Of a stretch of 64,000 bases of DNA, positions 54,726 to 64,000 are shown piece by piece. Origin of the DNA: Branchiostoma belcheri (Eukaryota; Chordata; Leptocardii; Amphioxiformes; Branchiostomatidae). The notes below the pieces were generated by a model, which saw nothing but the letters and a program-made list of their open reading frames with translations, searched no databases and had not been told where the DNA came from. Every line of letters starts with the position of its first letter. Within the stretch, counting starts at the first letter, position 1. Location: assembly GCF_001625305.1 (NCBI RefSeq), contig NW_017804464.1:2472499-2536498 (forward strand), in the 5' to 3' direction. The translations under genes were made by a program, and so were the position numbers.

Positions 54726-55041
54726 AGGTTCGCGGCGTATATGGAGGACTCCCGGGGACATGTCTGAAGGAAATCTTTCCATACACAAAACGTTATCATC
54801 GTGTGGTGTTGAATTTTCCGCTTGTCTCACTACTTTAGACCTGTATCCTAGACCTTTGTTGTTCGGGTAATGGTTGGGAGAACAAACCTTTGGTATTACA
54901 TGTTTCCCTCGGGCGTAATTCAACATGTTATACAACAGGTGTGTGTCCCATATCTGGGTCAACGGCCTTAAGTCCAACACCATTAGGAGGCCTATAAAAT
55001 AACCCGCGTGACGGCTGGACCTCATTTTTTCCTTGGGTTTC

Positions 55042-55195
55042 TGTAGAATGAAATTCATGCAGGGACAATATTTACGATTGAGAATATAAAGAGTAATCAT
55101 TTGGTACTTAGCCTGGTATTAAAATGAAATTCATGCAGGGACAATATTTACTATTCAGAATATATAGAGTAATCATTTGGTACTTAGCCTGGTAA
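55042..55195 (+). repeat. Two tandem copies of an 82-83 bp unit
   Basis: GAAATTCATGCAGGGACAAT to GGTACTTAGCCTGGTA is present twice in a row. A diverged third copy occurs at 56196-56270. Confidence 0.92.
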
Positions 55196-56882
55196 TAAGG
55201 TCGCTGAGCTTGAACAAAAGTCCATTAAGTCACTTTAAATCAGGCATTTTTCAGGCTGTGCCAAAAGACGATCACAAGTAGAAATGGAAGTGATATGCCC
55301 CACAAAAAAGACCAATTGTAAAAGCCCCAGTCGTAGAGCCTGCGAACGAGGCTATAACTTTAAAAGCATCCAATACAATTTCAGGACAGCAAAACTGGAT
55401 TTTCGAAGCCATGTTCTGGTCATTCATTTTGATGCATGAAGTTGAATGTCATAGCAAACTCTCTCTTTAACCTCTTTAATTCGATACCCTTTAGCCAAAA
55501 GGCTAATCTTCCAGGGCTCATTCGGGAAAAAATATACATTCAACAAAAATAACACACACATATAATACAAATGGAGATTTACACTATATACAAATGAAGG
55601 GACATAATCTAAAAACTAATCACAGAAGTCTTATTGCTTGAACATTTGGCGGATAGCTTTGCTGGTCAGTGTTTTGATTTGTTTTGACGGAAACTGATAT
55701 ACCTTTAAGGCAAAAATGTGATGTCGCTGACGGAAAATAGTTGCTTGGGAGGATTCTAGCTATTTTTAGGCGGTAACCCCCCAAAAAAGGACTACTCGTG
55801 TAGCTTGATTTGAGGCCTTTTCAAACGCTTCGAGTATCAGTTGACGAAAGTGATAACTTGACGAAAATGTGCTAAGAAATAGCAGTAAAGTAAATGTCAA
55901 TGTCAAACAGATTTCCTCATCGATATCCAGGATATTTTATCTAACCGTCCTGAAATAGCATTGGATACCTTTAAACTACACTAATAGCTAAACATGCATG
56001 GGCGAGGTCAGCCTCTGTCATCATGCCCTGCCACGTGCCTGCAAAGCACGTGTACAACCTGCAAAACACGTGTTACGAACCCCCAGCTGTACAGGTGTTT
56101 CCTAGATTAACCGACCGCTACGCTACAAATCTTCAAGAGTCCTGACATATCTAGTACGGCGCTTTTTTTTACGGTTTGAACCCTTTTATGAATCATGTAG
56201 AAACAATATTTACGATTGAGCACCTGATTGAAGGGCAATTATTGGTACTTAGTCCGACAATTATCTAATGAGGTCGCTGAGTTTCAACAAAAGGCTTATA
56301 ATAATAAGCAAAGATGGCAAGTTGTGTAACACAGGAAAGATCCAAGCAGTCAAGCGTGGCAGGGTCTAGGGACAGTTTGTAGAATGGAGCTGTACCACCA
56401 GAGTTTACTGAGACCCACTTTTAAAATTTAGCTGGCGTTTAATTTTGCTAGCTATTCTTATAGTGGTGTTGCATTGTATACGAGTATATACACTTTACAA
56501 TACAGGTGTACGCTATGCAGTGCATCTCAATACAAGTATAATGTTGAGAAAAACGAATTGTACAGTCAAAAGGTCCAACTGCAACCTGCTAGTATTTTTC
56601 GCTACATTCTGTGTTATACTGATCTCCAAGCAATAAACATCTGCAAAGACAGTATCACTTTCAAATTGTCCAGGCTGTAGCCATTTGCCAGGCAGTATCC
56701 ATTTGCCATCCGAAGTTTGGCTGGCGTAAACTAAAAGAAACCAGTGCACTACAAAAAATAGACAGCGCGATAAAAAACGCCAAGAATCGTCAAAAATAAG
56801 CCGAAGCCTAAACCCGGTTGCTTGAAGAGTAACAGTGTTGTATAAGATACTATTGATAAACCAGTCTCAGCCGGTCTGTACT
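55196..56882. other. Intergenic DNA, no gene seen
   Basis: Only the diverged unit at 56196 and an ATP-like AT-rich background; a minus-strand frame just before it (54723-55100) has no recognised domain. Confidence 0.4.
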
Positions 56883-57097
56883 AGTCTCCACCAGACTCCT
56901 TTGCAGACTGAATAAATAGTAAAAATCGGCCTAAAAAGGGGTTTTAATTGGCCAAAGAAGTTGGCCGGCCATGGCCAGAGAGGGTCCATTTTGCCTGCAC
57001 CTCTCTGGCCGGCCAACTTTTTTGTCCAATTAAAACACCTTTTAGGCTGATTTCTACTATTTATTCATTAAGCCTGCAAGGAGTCTGGTGGAGACTA
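56883..57097. mobile_element. Fold-back element, AGTCTCCACCAGACTCC ends
   Basis: AGTCTCCACCAGACTCCTTT mirrors AAGGAGTCTGGTGGAGACT; AATAAATAGTAAAAATCGGC and AAAAAGGGGTTTTAATTGGC also pair with the right arm. Same family as 38591. Confidence 0.88.
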
Positions 57098-58339
57098 CGC
57101 ATAACTAGACTAGACAATCCTTGTAGACAACACGATGTGTATTCGAGCACCACAGGTGGTTTCAAAAAACGATGTCATTTTATGGGGGGCCGACCGGTTA
57201 TGCTAAAATTCTGCCGCGGTGGCTCGCTATTGGGGGACGGCACATCAGTAGAGTCCATGTGATTCGGCGAAGTTATTTTACGTAACTAGAAGGAATAGAA
57301 GGTACGCCCGCAAACGGACGTAGCACCCCCAGTGTTCATACGCTCCTGCATAGACGCGCAACCGACGAATTGTTGTAGAGACTTATATACGGTATGTCTT
57401 ATTCTATATTCAACGCCGCCTTTGTTAACGATTAGCATTAGCAAGATTTTACGAAGTCAGGATCGAGGCCTGTCTTGTTGGCTAACTTTGTTTCATACTT
57501 TCTATTTCTTTAATTGTATCGATGACTTTTTGGTGATAAGTTCCTAGCCCTTACGTAAATGTCATTTACGGAAAGCTATTTCGTATATAACGACTATAGA
57601 ATGACATGGATATAATCAGCAAAGAGTCACCCTACTCAGCAATCTACAGAACTTGGTAGGCTCTATCTTTGATGCACACAACATGTCTGAACAATTTTTA
57701 TGTAACATTTTACTTAGAGGATCACCCGATTTACACCCAGATACAAACTGTAACATTTTGACAATCACCCAAACTTATGTTATTGATACTAAACGGTTTG
57801 TATTGGATCCTATATAGATTTATTGATCCATTTCCACCCATTTGCTGTTCTCTGTTGTTTTTTGTCATGTCTTTTGTCACTGTATACTTGTATGTGGTGG
57901 TGGTGAGGTTAGAATTAGCTCGCAGACTCTACTCTAAGCTAGCCATTTTGCTGCTGCCGGCTCAAGCAGCGACTGAACATTTCCCATCAGAGACAAGTCT
58001 CCCCTAAACTCTACATGTCAAACTACAAGCGTTGCTTGGGACTACGTATTTGGAAGCGTCGTGGCACCAAACAAAACAGTACTGTCGACCACGCCTCCAA
58101 ACAGACATTCGTGTTCCCCCTTTCACTTAGATCTGATCAATTCTTTCGATGAACAAATACGTGGAGCGTTACAGTGTATGAAAGTCAGAGCGCTGAACTG
58201 AAGAAAACGTTTCGTGTGGCCTTTCATAGTTTGAACCAACAATAACAAAACAATTCTACGGCTCTCAGTGGTCAATATGATATGATATCGGCGTACCAAA
58301 TCCGTAAGGTGTTTTTGGCACCCTGACAGACAGATTAGC
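57098..58339. other. Intergenic DNA, no gene seen
   Basis: Several short frames without domains. Confidence 0.4.
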
Positions 58340-58490
58340 CTAAGAGGCTCGGTGGGCGTCACTCCACCGTATAGTATAGTCGTGTAAAGTGCCTTTCCCA
58401 AGGGCACAACGTCGGGCCACAGTGAGTATCCAACCAGGGACCTCTTGGTTCCGAGTCCAACGCTCTAACCGTTGCGCCATCGACGCCACA
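58340..58490 (-). mobile_element. tRNA-derived SINE
   Basis: On the minus strand GGCGTCGATGGCGCAACGGT, then TAGAGCGTTGGACTCGGAAC, form a tRNA-like A-box region; the B box is decayed (GTCCCTGGTTGG). The body CTTGGGAAAGGCACTTTACA and CGGTGGAGTGACGCCCACCG follows. The B-box part of a sister sits at the gap edge (28575). Confidence 0.78.
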
Positions 58491-58595
58491 TGCAGTTTGA
58501 ACCAACAGGTGAACGTAATTTGGTTACCTTGACAAGACTCTCCCATGCTCCTGTTCATCGGTGAAAAGCTCATCGGTTTTTTTTACACCTTTTCA

Positions 58596-58848
58596 CGCCC
58601 CTGTCGCCCATTCAGAACTTCCCCCGAACACCAGCCGACCACGACTACTTTTCTATACGAATCGAATTTGAGTTAAATTTGAGTCAAAAGTGACTGCCAG
58701 CCATGCACCAAATTACTCCCGAACACCAGCCGACCGAACTTCCCGTGCGTCCACCCCCGTTTAACATTTTGAAACACTCGGCTGGCGTTTCCGAACAGTA
58801 GCCGACTCCAGCCGAACTTGCTCCACACCTACTCCAAACCATGGCGTG

Positions 58849-58879
<31 letters not shown>

Positions 58880-58902
58880 ACGTGTGTGTGTGTGTTTGTG
58901 TG

Positions 58903-58994
<92 letters not shown>

Positions 58995-59092
58995 GTGCGC
59001 GTGTGGGGGTGCGTGTGTGTGCGTATGTGTGTGTGTGTGGGGGTGTGTGTGTGTTCAGGCTATATTCGGCTATGTGTGACAGGGCCTTTAGC
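58596..59092. mobile_element. CCCTGTCACACAT-family element containing a (TG)n run
   Basis: Left end GCCCCTGTCGCCCATTCAGA; right end TTCGGCTATGTGTGACAGGG. CGAATTTGAGTTAAATTTGA and GAACACCAGCCGACC lie inside. The TG microsatellite at 58842-59055 accounts for most of its length. Confidence 0.78.
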
Positions 59093-59099
59093 ACTGAAG

Positions 59100-59225
59100 G
59101 TAATCTACAAGCAGATCTTTCGGTGGGGGTAAGACAGTATCAAATTGTCCAGCCTGTATCCATTCCCCCACAGGCTGGCCAATTTGATACAGTCTTCATA
59201 CCCACACGAAAGATCTTCTTGGAGA
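59100..59225. mobile_element. Hairpin with about 45-bp arms
   Basis: GATCTTTCGGTGGGGGTAAG to CAAATTGTCCAGCCTGT pairs with ACAGGCTGGCCAATTTGATA to CACGAAAGATC. Its ends resemble the GCTTGAAGATTACC unit of 48016. Confidence 0.82.
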
Positions 59226-59239
59226 TAGCACGTTAGTCG

Positions 59240-60131
59240 CTTGCAGCGAAGTAGTGCTTTCTCAGTCAGCTACTTTTTGTTTAAATCAACGCGTTGGAAT
59301 TTTGTAGATTTTACACTACCCCGGCAATCTTCAAAGTTGACATATGAAGCAGAGACGGGTACTAGTAGGTTCTCCCCCAACACATGTCTATATGTAAATT
59401 ATCTGTCTCGTCCCTTTCTCTTGCAAAAAATCTTCTACTTTTGGGTAGTTTTTCGTATTTTCATATCCTTTGTTTCCTTTCTTGTTATGTCATACCTGTC
59501 CCTTGTTACTAACAACACTCCACATTGCTAATAATCCACTAAACAATGGATAAGCACTAAAATAAAAGATTACCTCAAAAGACTGGGCTCCAGAATTCAA
59601 CCAATCACTAGTGGCGACACCCCCAAATCCCAGGATTAATTAACGGAGATTGATTGGCCAATCAATAAGCCCTTTACAAAAGCCCAAGAAATCGAACAAT
59701 CCCTTAGCAATCCCTTATCAACGCAAGTATTAAATTACGTATACATTACAAATAGGAAACTAAGCCACTAATTTGAATATTACCCATGCAGTCACACATG
59801 TGCATTTATTTCAAGTTGTAACCGTCAAACCTAAATGTGACATACATGCGGCAAACTACAAAAAGGAAGTTTTGAAAAGTGAGTCTTTTGTGTGATAATC
59901 ACATTCGCCAGTGGGTACTATCAGACAAGTCGGAGCTGAGACAGGTGTGAACATGATACTACTCCCCAGGGACCGGCCGGCAGTAAAGCATGTCTAGCCG
60001 ACGGTGGTTTCTGTGTTTATCGGTCCTGTATAAAAAATCCTGTATAGAATACATTGTACAGACTACATTGACATCATGTATCTCTGAGCGGTATCACCAG
60101 AAATGATACAAAGACTTAAAACGTGGTGGTG
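59240..60131. other. Intergenic DNA, no gene seen
   Basis: No domain or repeat recognised. Confidence 0.4.
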
Positions 60132-60235
60132 CAATGGCCTCTACCAGGCTTGGGGAGGCGGCTGGAAAGAGTAGAAATCGGCCAAATAGAGAGATAAGCA
60201 TGCCAAGGGAGTTTGTCCGTTGAGGGAACATTTCG
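60132..60235. mobile_element. One-arm copy of the GFP 3' UTR hairpin element
   Basis: GGCCTCTACCAGGCTTGGGG to AGGGAGTTTGTCCGTTGAGG matches the left arm of 44570-44778 closely; the second arm is missing. Confidence 0.85.
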
Positions 60236-60451
60236 CAAGGGTGCATGCCTCCTTAACACTCTTCTACCAGAAGCGACAAATGGTTTCAATTTCACTATAC
60301 TTCCTATTTACCTTCAAGCAAATTCCTTTGCTTATAAGCATGTGATTAGCCGGATTGAACCGGTATTGTTAATTAGGGATCATACCGGCGTCAACTTTTG
60401 ATGCTTTTGTTTTGATTCTGGATTCAAAAGGCAGAAATGTTGAGACAAGAG

Positions 60452-60670
60452 CCGGGCTGTCACACATTCAGAACCTTCCCCCGAACAAGGTTGACTGACG
60501 TTTTGGGAGTAGTCTGAGCAGCTATTGGCCACGCCTGCCTTTATTATACAAAATCAAAACGAACTTACTCCCGAATGGTTGGCTGTTGTTCTGCTGACTT
60601 ACAACCGAACATAGAACACCAAGTATCCATGTCCGAACCTCCCGACCAACACCCGAATGTTTTTAACACC
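60452..60670. mobile_element. CCTGTCACACAT-family fragment
   Basis: GGGCTGTCACACATTCAGAA and CCCCCGAACAAGG match the left end of the 58596 element; the right end is not found. Confidence 0.55.
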
Positions 60671-61104
60671 TTTTCAGCAATAAAATCAGCAATTTCGATC
60701 TATCACATTCATTGTGCAATATGAATCACTGCATTATCCAAAAGAAGTAGATGTTTGTTTTATCTCTATCAGACGTATTGAGTCCCAATGTAATACACAT
60801 TCGTCTATCCCAAAGGCCCAGAATGTAGATCATTTTTGAGGGAGAGGGAGGGGCGCAAATTTGTCGCCTCTTAAGTCTTAACATCACAAAGGTCGAACTG
60901 GGCACATGTGTAACTAGTTGTTACCCACAATCACTGTGGCCTCTTCAAACACTAAACATTACCCTGAACAAGACGTATGGACCAATTATCACTTTAACGT
61001 AAGTTGTTAATGAGCAGGTATCCAGAAGTGAATTATACGGGTGTGTACATGACAGACGATGCCGACAGAGTCAGTCGGACAGTATATATGACCCGATTCC
61101 CACT
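60671..61104. other. Intergenic DNA, no gene seen
   Basis: Nothing recognised. Confidence 0.4.
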
Positions 61105-61190
61105 ATATGTATCTGTACCTGTATCTGTATATATATAGCCGGTATAACCGCCTTTCGGCATAACACACCACTAGGATGATTTTTTAAAAT

Positions 61191-61530
61191 TTACTTCATA
61201 TTCACCACAAAACAAGGCTTATGAGAGCCACTCACATGTTTTGGGTTACTGTACAGCCAGTGAGGACAGATGTTTGTTGGCCTTTGACTTGAAAAGTTTA
61301 AGGTTATACCCATTTGGGAAACAATCAGGTGGTAGCTTGTTTCATAGTGATGTTGTTCTAGGCTTTCAGCGTGGAACTTCCTCCTAAGAGGTGGTGTATG
61401 GAGGAAGAGAGGGCGATTTGCTTCACTGGAAGTGGCAAAACGTGTTCTTGCTGAGAAAGTTCGAAGTGGAGGCACTAGCGAGTGAAGTTCCGCGGAGCAT
61501 TTACCGTGGAAATAGCGATGGAATAAAGAT
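61191..61530 (-). pseudogene. LINE 3' end, inverted sister of 52690-53085
   Basis: Minus-strand frame with FSARTRFATSSEANRPLFL and PLRRKFHAES followed by the shifted closing part. An 86-base AATTGTCCGGAT-type fragment (61521-61606) adjoins or interrupts its 5' side. Confidence 0.75.
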
Positions 61531-61734
61531 TGTCCGGATTGAGCCGGATCAAAGCGGATCAATTCGGCTCGATCCGGACAATTTTTCCCTGGTGGGAATG
61601 GGGCCGTGTACCCGGACTCACGCAGAGTTAACGTTATGACTTTCCCGGTCTTACAAGTAGGTGAAGCCTTGTGTAACAGTGGGGGGGTTTATAGGCGCTA
61701 ACAACTGACCCGGCCGATGGGTCTAGACCTTTTA

Positions 61735-61805
61735 GCCGAATCGTTAGAGCGTCGGCATGTGGCCCGGGTTTGGTCGTGGGTTCGAACCCCGGCCCGGGAC
61801 CAGGA
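61735..61805 (+). mobile_element. tRNA-like sequence (SINE head or tRNA pseudogene)
   Basis: TTAGCCGAATCGTTAGAGCG (A-box-like) and GTGGGTTCGAACCCCGG (perfect B box) have tRNA spacing, but no 7-bp acceptor stem forms and no clear anticodon arm is seen. Confidence 0.55.
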
Positions 61806-61809
61806 GTTT

Positions 61810-62660
61810 TTATCTATTTCTACTGGCTCCTCCTGTTTCTTAGCTTTGTATCACACAGAAGAATGTGCCGTCCTGAACTTTGCTGACCCTTGGGTAATTT
61901 GGATGATTATAACACCTTTCGGCACCCTTTGTATTGGTTTGAAAAGCATCAGTTTCACTTCATTGGAGCTGGAGCTTTAGGCGAAATATTTCCACTGTGT
62001 TAATATTTGATTAATGACACTCAATCATAGATATAATTATCCTGAATTTGAGGACTGCACACATACTTACTTGTACTTGTACTTGTTGAGGTCTCCTCGA
62101 GTCAATCGTTCGAGTGGCCTGCGCACAGAACTCGTCTCTTCCTCAACAGTCCTCTCCACTCCTTCCTATCTGCACACATGTCAAGGTGTATTATGATAAA
62201 ATAAAATCATAACCGATAATATGTTCGGTCACAGCTCTGTATGGCTATCAAATATCCATCCTGACTATTCAAGGACGTTCTTGTTTTACTTTGCGCCCAT
62301 AGTTAGGCATTTTGTATAGCGTTGTCTGAGTTTTTTTGTATATGTAACTTTGTAAGTTGATGTTCTATCACATATGATTGTACAAATCAGTGCAATTCAG
62401 CTTGTTGTACCTCAAAGTGCGAGTCTGATTCTTTTGATAAAACTGTAAAACAGTAAACAAATGGTAGTCTCTGGTTGGTCGACACCGTTTGTTAATTGTA
62501 AACACAGGTGACAAACTTACGGAAGCGTAGCTGTGAAAAAGTAAGGTGAGGTGGAAGTATGTACTAGTAATAGTGCTTTATGGGCATTGTGATATCGCTT
62601 GTGGTAAAGTTAAGCGGATTTGTCTGTCCAGACAACAGAGTAGTGAGTTCCGGTTGGTCT
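61810..62660. other. Region upstream of the SLC45-like gene
   Basis: No coding feature. A GTAAGG donor at 62541 and the TTTTTCAG acceptor at 62660-62667 could bound a 5' UTR intron of about 125 bases for the gene that follows. Confidence 0.35.
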
Positions 62661-62692
62661 TTTTCAGCCTGACGAGCTCGCTATCGGCAGAG

Positions 62693-62895
62693 ATGAAGAC
62701 CGAAGAGCAGGCGCCGCTGCTGCGGAGAGACTCCGCGGCGTCTCCCGCCGGCGTGGCGGCCGTGCCGCGTCGCTCCTGGCGGCAGCTGCTGATGAATGGG
62801 TCGATCCTGCTCGGGCGGGAGTTTTGCTACGCTCTGGAGGCCGCCCTCGTGCTGCCCGTTCTCATGACCATCGGCATGCCCAGGGAGATGTACAG
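62693..62895 (+). CDS. SLC45-family H+/sugar symporter, first coding exon
   Basis: ATG at 62693 (GCAGAGATGA) opens 67 codons ending AG/GTACGT at 62895. A cytosolic N-terminus with an acidic di-leucine sequence (EEQAPLLRR, of the [DE]xxxL[LI] sorting type) leads into the first membrane helix MNGSILLGREFCYALEAALV. GREFCYA(L/V)EAA followed by (T/V)PVL is the hallmark start of SLC45 transporters (the family of the melanosomal SLC45A2 and of SLC45A1, A3, A4). Remaining exons lie beyond the window; the visible intron holds a fold-back and a mariner element. Which SLC45 member it is cannot be told. An upstream in-frame ATG at 62546 belongs to sequence with no similarity and lies before a probable 3' splice site. 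Confidence 0.82.
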
Positions 62896-62966
62896 GTACG
62901 TACGGAAACTATATTACTGTTATTTCGGGTACGCGAAAAGGACCCAAAGTGCTTTATCGAGAAGAC

Positions 62967-63083
62967 TAGCCTCCTGTGCAGTCCTCCGGGAGGGTGGGAA
63001 TTTTGATACTGCGTTTTATTGAATTTTTCGCGTTCTTTTGCCGACCATCCTACAACCAGCAGCGCTAGCCGAGAGAAGGTTTG
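62967..63083. mobile_element. Fold-back element (as 21206-21447) interrupted by mariner
   Basis: CTAGCCTCCTGTGCAGTCCT to GTTCTTTTGCCGACCATCCT matches the left half of 21206-21447. The other half is not visible; a mariner end begins at 63086. Confidence 0.8.
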
Positions 63084-63085
63084 TA

Positions 63086-64000
63086 CGAGGGGTGTTCAAA
63101 AAGTTCTCGGCCTCACCTAGAAAATAAAGGTCAAACTCCTATTCTTTGGTATAGCTGTATACTATGACGTCTTACATCACTGCACACAAAAATTCAAATT
63201 TTTGTATTCATTCATGAGCACGTGACGCCCCGTGAAAATGGGGTGGGTGAGGGCAAATCACAAAATGGCCGCAAAAGAAGCGTGTGCTGTGATCAAGTGT
63301 ATCGATAAAAAAGAAAGTCTCCTAAGCACATCCATGAAGACATGGTCAAGACACTTGGTGATGACTCCCCTTCTTATTTAGATATAAAGAACGGGGTTAC
63401 TAGCTACAATCGCGGCAAGGAGAGCACAAAAGATGAACATAGGTCAGGATGCCACAAATCAGCACCACGGACAATCCAGTTGAGGCCATCCATCACATGG
63501 TAGTAAATGACAGATGTGAGACTGTCCAACATGTAGCAGGTTCTTTGGCCTGTGTTATGACTCAGTTCACAATATTTTGTCGAACATCCTGGGGATGAAC
63601 AAACTGTCTGCATAGTGGGTGCCTCGAATGTTTTTTGAACATCAGAACTTAAATAGGCTTGACATTTCAAGGAACGAATTCAGTCCAATTCATGCAGTTT
63701 CCTCAAAACATTTGTCACTCAAGATGAGCTGGATTCACCACTTTCACCCCGAATCGAAACAACAGAGCAAACAATGGATGAAGAATTTTTCCCGGCCCCC
63801 CAAAGAAGTTTTAGCGAGTTTCGTCTGTTGACAGGGTTTTTGCCTCTGTTTTCTGGGACAGTAAGGAAGTAATCATGATTGACTACATGCGAAGGGGTTA
63901 AAGCATCAATGGGGAGTACTATAAAACAGAATTACGACATTTGAGGGCAACGATCAAAGAGAAAAGGAGAGGAAAGCTCCGATCTGGCGTGATGAAAATG
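63086..64000 (+). mobile_element. Decayed mariner transposon, runs off the window
   Basis: A terminal sequence CGAGGGGTGTTCAAAAAGTT follows TA (63084-63085), the Tc1/mariner target. The transposase is readable only in pieces: HIHEDMVKTLGDDSPSYLD and RGKESTKDEHRSG (N-terminal helix-turn-helix region), LNRLDISRNEF, then WIHHFHPESKQQSKQW, INGEYYK and IKEKRRGKLR. Stops and frameshifts occur, one of them between the DE of the first catalytic Asp motif and WIHHF. The rest of the catalytic domain and the right end lie outside. Confidence 0.87.

Noticed and set aside
54723-55100. Minus-strand frame of 125 codons
   Set aside because: No recognisable domain, no splice context, and part overlaps the 82-bp tandem repeat.
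58684-59236. Long Cys-Val and His-Thr frames
   Set aside because: (TG)n microsatellite inside a non-coding transposon.
61735-61805. Functional tRNA gene
   Set aside because: A and B boxes are present but no acceptor stem pairs and the anticodon arm is unclear, so it is called tRNA-like only.

Overview
The window looks like draft genomic DNA from an amphioxus (Branchiostoma). The main reason is an intact green-fluorescent-protein gene whose start, chromophore neighbourhood and C-terminus match the lancelet GFP family. GT-AG introns, AATAAA signals, very many short fold-back elements and two runs of N fit this. No bacterial features are present, and nearly all long open frames outside the exons named here are low-complexity or repeat artefacts.

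Layout. (1) 1-8.03 kb, plus strand: the 3' part of a huge Thr/Ser-rich mucin-like membrane protein, with one transmembrane segment and a spliced cytoplasmic tail carrying tyrosine motifs. (2) 8.8-14.2 kb: intergenic DNA with fold-back elements and a tRNA-derived SINE. (3) 14.47-22.96 kb: a run of about 20 stem-loop units in at least five families (here called A to E), all with the dimensions of microRNA precursors. Mismatches between the arms are almost always of the G-U type if, and only if, the plus strand is transcribed. This is my leading candidate for an undescribed system: a large clustered hairpin-RNA locus. A CR1-like LINE fragment has inserted into family A. (4) 23.9-26.9 kb: a minisatellite rich in YY1-like motifs and a duplicated block. 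(5) 27.1-33.8 kb, plus strand: a complete type I membrane receptor-like gene: signal peptide, kringle (second half lost in the N gap), LDLa, kringle, mucin stalk, transmembrane segment, spliced tyrosine tail. Its membrane segment and tail resemble those of the first gene. (6) 33.9-40 kb: transposable-element debris and a duplicated block just upstream of the GFP promoter. (7) 40.0-44.9 kb, plus strand: the GFP gene with TATA box, six coding exons (the first contributes only the ATG) and a 3' UTR containing a long hairpin element. (8) 45-62.6 kb: repeats, including a deleted PIF/Harbinger element with a TTA target duplication, LINE 3' ends, SINEs and nested fold-backs. (9) 62.69-62.90 kb: the first coding exon of an SLC45-type sugar transporter gene, followed in its intron by a fold-back element interrupted by a decayed mariner transposon that runs off the window.

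The two mucin-like genes and the hairpin cluster between them lie on the same strand. The mucin-like proteins probably act at the cell surface and signal through tyrosine phosphorylation, but nothing in the sequence proves a shared pathway. Exon models were built by hand from splice consensus and reading phase, so boundaries are predictions.
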